Source: Bacteriovoracaceae bacterium UBA4097 (GTDB lineage Bacteria > Bdellovibrionota > Bacteriovoracia > Bacteriovoracales > Bacteriovoracaceae). From it: 28,166 nucleotides of DNA. The stretch's first letter is position 1, and each line of letters begins with the position of its first letter. Under the pieces are notes generated by a model. That model was not told where the DNA came from. It made no database searches and saw only the letters and a list, made by a program, of their open reading frames with translations. The stretch lies in assembly GCA_002381765.1 (NCBI GenBank), contig DFXX01000060.1, positions 55,210 to 83,375 on the forward strand, written 5' to 3'. The position numbers and the translations under genes are program-made. Positions 23,236 to 28,166 of this stretch are shown here, one piece after another.

Positions 23236-24345
23236 ATGAAGAATTTATTGTTACTTCCTTTGCTTCTGGCCTGCTCAAACACTTCTTTTATTAAGAGGAT
23301 GCCTAGTTCAGCTCCTTTGGAAGAGACCTTTAGCAGACTCAAGAGTATATATCCTGAGCAAAGTGATGCTTTCATTCAGGAACGCTATAAAAGCGCCCCA
23401 AATGCTTTTCAGAAGTGGCGATCTTTCCCTCCCTATTACTATGAACTGATTAACAGAATGTCACCTTACTTAGGGGATGATTTCTTTCAACGTCCTGGAT
23501 TATGTGCCGGTGATCCTCATCTTGAAAACTTTGGCTTCATCTTCTTAAAAAACACCATTTTTACAGTTAATGACCTTGATGACGCCACTCCTTGTTCCCT
23601 CAATGCCGATGCCATGAGATTATTTATTGGACACAGACTGGTCACAAGTTTCAATTCTCATGAATGGCTGGAAGAGTATAAAAGTGGTTTGAGTGGACAG
23701 ACAAAACCTCTCCCCGACTATCTCAAGCATCTGGAAGCCGAGTCACTTAAGAATAAAACGAAAATGCCACTAAACCTCAGAAGAGTAGTTGAATCAAAAA
23801 ACTGTTCAGGTAGCATGCTCCCAGTTACCTCTAATGAAGAGTACATGCTAAAAGATATGTTGACTCGGGAGGGGAAGCAGTACTTATTTGCTTGCTCTCG
23901 AAATAAGGCCAGTGGTGGCTCCGCCGGACAAAAGCGATACCTTGTTTTTCATCAGCAACCTGAAAAGTTAGAAGCCTTTGAAATCAAGCCACTTGCGACT
24001 CCTGCACCGATATATCAAATACCATTGACCAACGAAGAGAGAGAAGTCATCTTCAAGAAAGCGGTAAATGTATTTCTCTCTCCTAAACACCGCTCGGCCT
24101 GGTATCCAGTTAAGCTACAGAACAAACTCTATCAACGTCGGCCAATTTGGACTGGGAATACTGAAATCAAAGAAACCGATTTGAGTCCGAGGGATCTTAA
24201 TGAAGTTATCCTCTTTCAGGCGAGGACACTGGGAAATCTACATCGAAAAACTCAAAGTGGTCAGACCTTAAATTACTCCTCCGAGCAATGGGAAAAATTA
24301 GGCAAGGCAATTGAGAGACAATGGCGCTCGGAATTTGGAGAATAG
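23236..24345 (+). CDS. DUF2252 family lipoprotein (kinase-like motifs)
   Basis: The 369-residue protein starts with a lipoprotein signal, LLLAC with Cys13, and a Ser/Pro-rich linker. The body matches DUF2252: CAGDPHLENFGF (90-101) and TVNDLDDATP (110-119), then GQKRYLVF and KPLATP. GDxHxxNFG plus a following NDxDD resembles the catalytic and metal-binding segments of aminoglycoside-phosphotransferase-like kinases, so the family is often suspected of kinase-like activity; this is not established. Export is odd, since ATP is absent outside the cytoplasm. SD GGGA lies 8 bases before ATG 23236. The 195-bp gap upstream is AT-rich with TATAAA at 23136 but no clear -35. Confidence 0.8.
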   Translation: MKNLLLLPLLLACSNTSFIKRMPSSAPLEETFSRLKSIYPEQSDAFIQERYKSAPNAFQKWRSFPPYYYELINRMSPYLGDDFFQRPGLCAGDPHLENFGFIFLKNTIFTVNDLDDATPCSLNADAMRLFIGHRLVTSFNSHEWLEEYKSGLSGQTKPLPDYLKHLEAESLKNKTKMPLNLRRVVESKNCSGSMLPVTSNEEYMLKDMLTREGKQYLFACSRNKASGGSAGQKRYLVFHQQPEKLEAFEIKPLATPAPIYQIPLTNEEREVIFKKAVNVFLSPKHRSAWYPVKLQNKLYQRRPIWTGNTEIKETDLSPRDLNEVILFQARTLGNLHRKTQSGQTLNYSSEQWEKLGKAIERQWRSEFGE

Positions 24346-24360
24346 CCCTTTAGACTTGAT

Positions 24361-24795
24361 CTACTTTTTTGATCCCGAGATCACCACGACACCATCTCTG
24401 ATCTGAAATTTGAGATTGTCCTTCATAGAACTTCTGAAGTTCATCTCAAAATTATCTACGACCGTAGAAGACAGAAACATAAGAGGAACAGCGGCAACAA
24501 GCTGTTTATCCTCAATACGGACATAATGAGAGGGATAAAAGGTAAAGGTACAAGCGACCTTTTCGAGACTTCTTTCACACCCTATTTTTATATCATTATT
24601 TTCAGAAACCAATACTAGCTCATGAGTATCGGTGAAGAGATTCATAAAATCATGAAGTCTAGAAGTCGCGCCCCTTTCATTAATGAGTACATTGACTTTA
24701 GTTGGGGAATAAAAAAAAGCTATGGAGTCTTGACCGGCAGAAACAAGTGAAGAAGCAAGAATCATCAAAGCAAGAGTGAGATATTTGCACATCAT
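24361..24795 (-). CDS. Small secreted protein, function unknown
   Basis: The 144-residue protein has a signal peptide (MMCKYLTLALMILASSLVSA, cleavage before Gly21). The mature part is beta-rich with two Cys (GCERSLEKVAC), likely one disulfide. No family is recognised. Two adjacent ATGs at 24795 and 24792 follow AAAGGG at 4 and 7 bases; either could be used, and I annotate the first. The longer form from 24828 would add residues before the signal peptide and has no SD. Its stop is 15 bases from the convergent DUF2252 stop, with no clear terminator between them. Confidence 0.7.
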   Translation of the reverse strand: MMCKYLTLALMILASSLVSAGQDSIAFFYSPTKVNVLINERGATSRLHDFMNLFTDTHELVLVSENNDIKIGCERSLEKVACTFTFYPSHYVRIEDKQLVAAVPLMFLSSTVVDNFEMNFRSSMKDNLKFQIRDGVVVISGSKK

Positions 24796-24828
24796 AGGGC
24801 CCTTTGAATATATAAGCAGAGGCCACAT

Positions 24829-24855
24829 CTTATAAATTCAGAACAATGATGACAA
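24829..24855 (-). promoter_or_regulatory. Weak promoter candidate for the small secreted protein
   Basis: On the minus strand TTGTCA (24850-24855) and TATAAG (24829-24834) are spaced by 15 bases, about 35 bases before the start at 24795. The spacing is short for a housekeeping promoter, so this is tentative. Confidence 0.25.
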
Positions 24856-24871
24856 GAAGCTTACTTGACGC

Positions 24872-26638
24872 TCATCCCCAGAAAAAAGGAATAGCCCAAG
24901 TAGCAAGACCAAGAATCAAAATAGTTAAAGGCAATCCAACCTTAGTGTAGTCAAGAAACTTATAGCCTCCAGGCTCCATCACCATGGTATTTGATTGATG
25001 ACCGATAGGGGTGAGAAACGCACAGGAAGCAGAAATTGCAATCCCCATTAAGAACTGGTCGGGATTTATTTCGAGGCTCTTAGCAACTGATAAAGCAATG
25101 GGTGCCATAAGAACTGCAGCTGCAGCATTATTGATGACATTAGAAAGCAGCATTGTTCCCGTCATTAAAATAAATAAGGTATAGGTAACAGAACCACCCT
25201 GACCTAGAATTAAGACCTGTTGAGCTATCCAATAGGCCCCACCACTTCGCTCAAGGGCATCCCCCAGAGGAAAGAGAGCGCCTAAAAGAATGATGACTCC
25301 CCAATCAATACTGGCATAGGCCTCCTGGACTGTAAGAAAGCGGAAAAGAACCAGAAGTCCTGCACACAAAAGCAAGGATGTCTGAACTGGCAACCACCCC
25401 ATTATGACAATGCTAATGGCAACCAAAAAAATGGCAACTCCAAAGGCAATTTTATAAACTGAAGTCCGTGGTTTTGAAACCCTCTCTCCTACTGTAAGAA
25501 GCTTAAATCTATCAACCAATTTATCAATATTTTCGGCTTGACCATGAATGAGCAAAAGATCACCAGCAGAAAACCGGATACGATTAATCCGACTGGTAAG
25601 ACGTGAACCGTGACGGGCCACTGCTAAAACTGAACACTCAGAAAAGCTACCAGCATCTCGAATACTTCGCCCATTAAGTCCGGATGCTCCAGTAACGATC
25701 GCTTCTTTAAGAACAAATCCCTCCTCTTGGAAGTGATCGGTACCTTCTTCAAGCATCTCGCTTTTTTTGGCCAGATTCAATTTAAGATCAAGCATGGCTT
25801 CTTCTAGTTCCTCGACCCCCATCTCGACGATGAGCCTGTCTCCAGCTCGAAGAATAGTAAAATCTTTAGGACGAAAATGTTTAAAGGAATTTCTCACAAG
25901 AGCAATGACAATCAAATCTTCATATTTCGATTTCAATAGGCCAAGACTTTCACCCAAGAGAGGTGAATCATCGTCAATCCATAACTCAGTTAAATAGTTT
26001 TTTATATTGAGGGAGCCCTTATCAAATTCCTGAAAATCTTTTCTTTTAGGAACCAACCGCCAACCAATGAAACCGAGAAAAAGAACTCCTCCAAAAGCTA
26101 CAATTCCCCCCACTGGTAAGAAATCAAACATGGTAAAAACTTCGCCTCCGGCCTTTTGTCGAACAGAAGAGATGATGAGATTTGCTGGGGTACCAATAAG
26201 GGTGAAAAGTCCGCCAAGAATTGAACTGAATGCAATTGGCATTAAATAATGAGTAACAGATCTATTGCTCAAGTAGGCAAGCCGAACTGCAACCGGCATG
26301 ATGAGTGCCAAAGCTCCAACATTATTCATAATGCCCGAAAGTAAGGCAACAATAATGCAAAGAACGGTTATTTGCAGACCTAATGATCTTCTTGTCCAAT
26401 TAAGTCCATTAGCTAAAAGATCAACAAATCCACTCCTGCTTAATGCTTCACTTATGACTAATACTGCAGCAACAGTAATGACTGCGGGATTACCAAATCC
26501 ATTAAAAGCACCTTCAGCTGGAATACAGCCAAAAATCACAAGGGCCGAGACCGAAAAAATGGCCACCAAATCGTAACGAATCCACTGGGTCACAAAGAGT
26601 AATAGAGTTATAGCAAGAATAATGAATACGGTAAGCAT
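24872..26638 (-). CDS. SLC13-type (DASS) transporter with two RCK_C domains
   Basis: The 588-residue inner-membrane protein has two transport halves around a cytosolic insert. The N-terminal half (1-195) has the re-entrant signatures SGIMNNVGALALIMP (101-115) and IGTPANLIIS (148-157). The insert carries two RCK_C (TrkA-C) modules, about 212-285 and 308-383, each with the ALVRN/AVARHG and GDRLIVEM/GDLLLIHG strands. The C-terminal half has NVINNAAAAVLMAP and FLTPIGHQSNTMV. Such proteins import sulfate or di/tricarboxylates, usually driven by sodium, and RCK_C modules are thought to sense ligands. The substrate is not readable. ATG 26638 begins right at the first helix but lacks a strong SD. It is divergent from the MscS-type gene. 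Confidence 0.9.
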   Translation of the reverse strand: MLTVFIILAITLLLFVTQWIRYDLVAIFSVSALVIFGCIPAEGAFNGFGNPAVITVAAVLVISEALSRSGFVDLLANGLNWTRRSLGLQITVLCIIVALLSGIMNNVGALALIMPVAVRLAYLSNRSVTHYLMPIAFSSILGGLFTLIGTPANLIISSVRQKAGGEVFTMFDFLPVGGIVAFGGVLFLGFIGWRLVPKRKDFQEFDKGSLNIKNYLTELWIDDDSPLLGESLGLLKSKYEDLIVIALVRNSFKHFRPKDFTILRAGDRLIVEMGVEELEEAMLDLKLNLAKKSEMLEEGTDHFQEEGFVLKEAIVTGASGLNGRSIRDAGSFSECSVLAVARHGSRLTSRINRIRFSAGDLLLIHGQAENIDKLVDRFKLLTVGERVSKPRTSVYKIAFGVAIFLVAISIVIMGWLPVQTSLLLCAGLLVLFRFLTVQEAYASIDWGVIILLGALFPLGDALERSGGAYWIAQQVLILGQGGSVTYTLFILMTGTMLLSNVINNAAAAVLMAPIALSVAKSLEINPDQFLMGIAISASCAFLTPIGHQSNTMVMEPGGYKFLDYTKVGLPLTILILGLATWAIPFFWG

Positions 26639-26654
26639 ATGCCACTGTATGCTT
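26633..26654. promoter_or_regulatory. Perfect inverted repeat over the transporter start, in the divergent promoter region
   Basis: AAGCATA (26633-26639) and TATGCTT (26648-26654) are exact complements around eight bases, and the repeat covers the transporter start codon. Just beyond it, at 26657-26663, TATTAT on plus and TATAAT on minus overlap as possible -10 boxes for the two divergent genes. A protein bound here could control both. This is inferred from symmetry and position. Confidence 0.4.
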
Positions 26655-26692
26655 CTATTATATGGAAGTCATGTAACTTAAGGTGGAAAGTG

Positions 26693-27553
26693 GTGGAAGC
26701 ATTAAATAGTATTTGGAATGTTCTCAACATCCCTCTTGTAAGTACGAAAGAAGCGAACTTTTCAACCTGGACTTTGATATATATCGCGTTTCTTTTTACA
26801 CTTGTTCTATATATCTCAAGAAAAACAAGAAGATGGCTGATCAAGCGCTTTATCCAAGAAGATAATGAGAACATTGGGGTGTGGGAAGCCACCGCCACGA
26901 TTACTCATTATATCGTTATAACGATAGCAATCATCATCATCTTTCAGACAGCTGGACTTGATTTAGGCTTCCTTGCCCTCTTTGGGGGAGCATTAGGTAT
27001 TGGTCTAGGATTTGGTCTCCAAGGAATCACCACTAACTTTGTAAGCGGAATAATCATTCTTTTTGAAAGACCCATTAAGGTAGGAGATAGAATTGATGTG
27101 GGCGGGATAACCGGTAGGGTAATGGAAATCTCTATTCGTGCCACAACTGTTGTAACAAATGATAATATCGCCATAATAATTCCAAACTCAGAGTTTGTAT
27201 CCTCCCGGGTGACTAATTGGAGCCATCGTGATTCCGTAGTTCGCTTTCAATACTCTTATGGAGTAGCTTATTGCTCAGACCCAGAAACAGTGAAGAAGAC
27301 CTTGATAGAAGCGGCCCTGGAACATGATGGGGTTCTCTCATCTCCCCCACCATCGGTTCGATTTGATAAATTTGGAGATAGCACTCTGAACTTCACCCTC
27401 TTAGTATGGACAATTAAATTTAGCCAACTACCAGGGACATTAAAAAGTGATTTGAATTTTCTCGTATATGAAAAGTTCAAAGAAGCAGGAATTAAGATTC
27501 CTTTTCCTCAAAGAGATGTACGAGTTCAAATGATTTCTGATGAAGTTGAATAA
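26693..27553 (+). CDS. MscS-family mechanosensitive channel
   Basis: The 286-residue channel protein has three helices (about 26-43, 68-86 and the pore helix 91-118). The pore motif GGALGIGLGFGLQGITTNFVSGI (98-120) has the Gly/Ala packing of MscS TM3. It is followed by the beta domain (FERPIKVGDRIDVGGITGRVMEISIRATTV) and the IPNSEFVSSRVTNWS signature. Such channels release solutes on hypo-osmotic shock. I chose GTG 26693 over ATG 26639: AAGGTGG lies 6 bases upstream of it, while the ATG form adds 18 poorly fitting residues and overlaps the divergent operator. Its stop is six bases from the convergent sheath gene stop. Confidence 0.9.
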   Translation: MEALNSIWNVLNIPLVSTKEANFSTWTLIYIAFLFTLVLYISRKTRRWLIKRFIQEDNENIGVWEATATITHYIVITIAIIIIFQTAGLDLGFLALFGGALGIGLGFGLQGITTNFVSGIIILFERPIKVGDRIDVGGITGRVMEISIRATTVVTNDNIAIIIPNSEFVSSRVTNWSHRDSVVRFQYSYGVAYCSDPETVKKTLIEAALEHDGVLSSPPPSVRFDKFGDSTLNFTLLVWTIKFSQLPGTLKSDLNFLVYEKFKEAGIKIPFPQRDVRVQMISDEVE

Positions 27554-27559
27554 TCAAGA

Positions 27560-28166
27560 TCATCGTTCTCCTACTTTTTGCTCAAACATCATGACAATAA
27601 ATTCATTAGGAGAAGAAAGGGCAACCCTCACTTGGACTATCATGCTTTTATTAAGCACATCCTCAGGAGTCATCGTAGTGCCTAATCCAACATCAACGAA
27701 AAAAGCTTCTTCAGGCAAGGATCCTGGCAAGGCCCCTTGTCTCCAAAGAGAAAATAAATAATTTGCAATACTCGCTTTAGCGGTAATCCAAGTATTACTA
27801 TCATTCGCTTCAAAACGAAATGAACGAAGGGTCGAAAGGATAGATTCTTCTATTTGTATTTGCATTCGACTACTGCTGATATAACGCCATTCTTGGGAAG
27901 TTCCATCTAGAGTGCGTGCCCCCCATACCAATATTCCTAACTCACCAAAATTTCGAATAAGATTTATTGAAAGGCCATGACTTGGGGTAGTAAGTTCCAT
28001 TTGCTGATCATGATTGATCTCTACTTCAACCTTACTTGCTCCAACAATCCGAACATTTGCTGGGGCCCTCCAGACACTGGTTTTGGCAAAAATCCCTGCC
28101 ATACTACCTGAAACACCTATATAAACGCCGTCTACCAAAATGCGATTGTAATAAACAGCAATATGT
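27560..28166 (-). CDS. Contractile-tail sheath protein, C-terminal part (cut by the right edge)
   Basis: The frame is open to the right edge; 201 residues of the C-terminus are visible, and the true start lies outside. The order of motifs is that of phage-tail and contractile-injection-system sheaths: YYNRILVDGVYIGVSGSMAGIFAKT, WRAPANV, NLIRNFGELGILVWGARTL, EWRYISSSRMQIQIEESI, FEANDSNTW, LFSLWRQGALPG, PEEAFFVDVGLGTTMT, and a final PNEFIVMMFEQKV. Sheath subunits contract to drive an inner tube through a target envelope. The DxxRG stretch that often precedes WKAPAN is missing here. No tube gene follows: the next gene downstream is MscS on the other strand, so this is the last gene of its unit. 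Phage tail or injection system cannot be decided from this fragment. Confidence 0.88.
   Translation of the reverse strand, partial: HIAVYYNRILVDGVYIGVSGSMAGIFAKTSVWRAPANVRIVGASKVEVEINHDQQMELTTPSHGLSINLIRNFGELGILVWGARTLDGTSQEWRYISSSRMQIQIEESILSTLRSFRFEANDSNTWITAKASIANYLFSLWRQGALPGSLPEEAFFVDVGLGTTMTPEDVLNKSMIVQVRVALSSPNEFIVMMFEQKVGER

Noticed and set aside
1..28166. Insertion sequences, CRISPR arrays, attachment sites or a prophage integrated in the window
   Set aside because: No transposase, integrase, long direct repeat or spaced repeat array was found. The only phage-like gene is the sheath fragment at the right edge.

Overview
The window reads as chromosomal DNA from a low-GC, didermal, motile and predatory-like proteobacterium. 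My best guess is Bdellovibrionota, in the Bacteriovorax/Peredibacter part of the group. This rests on style rather than a marker gene: dense short operons, many signal peptides and lipoboxes, frequent TTG/GTG starts backed by good Shine-Dalgarno (SD) sequences, many two-component proteins, and a giant Ig-plus-propeller surface lipoprotein. No rRNA, tRNA, CRISPR array, transposase or integrase was seen.

Layout, left to right. (1) 1-1325, minus: an unrecognised exported protein cut by the left edge. (2) 1551-3354, plus: a tight six-gene envelope/general-stress operon (DUF1328, Dps, CsbD, DUF883/ElaB-like, a two-helix membrane protein, a small periplasmic protein). (3) 3357-9364: a signalling and envelope block with an OmpR-type response regulator, a stand-alone Hpt protein, an OmpA-type lipoprotein, a soluble hybrid histidine kinase (REC-HisKA-HATPase-REC), a small beta-barrel protein and a histidine kinase with an RsbRD-type N-terminus. 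(4) 9463-14409: a small secreted protein and a 1484-residue lipoprotein. (5) 14648-21788: an iron-dependent alcohol dehydrogenase, a triple-PAS membrane kinase, a NIT-domain chemoreceptor and an alginate-export-family porin. (6) 21832-24795: a secreted beta-helix protein, a DUF2252 lipoprotein and a small secreted protein. (7) 24872-27553: an SLC13-type transporter with two RCK_C domains, divergent from an MscS-type channel. (8) 27560 to the right edge: the C-terminal part of a contractile-tail sheath protein, the edge of a phage tail or contractile injection system that lies mostly outside the window.

Two sets of recurring regulatory motifs link genes that otherwise look unrelated. A TTGTGT-N8-ACACA-type inverted repeat lies upstream of the stress operon, the OmpA lipoprotein and the small beta-barrel gene, which suggests one shared envelope-stress regulator. 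A TGAT-N4-ATCA (FNR/CRP-type) site lies upstream of the iron alcohol dehydrogenase, the NIT chemoreceptor and the porin. At the dehydrogenase it has textbook class II spacing to a -10 element, so that block looks like a small oxygen/redox regulon. The hybrid kinase has no Hpt domain of its own, and a stand-alone Hpt and a response regulator sit nearby, so a split phosphorelay is plausible.

All functional calls come from reading the translated sequence and remembered family motifs. No search was run. Motif matches were counted by eye.
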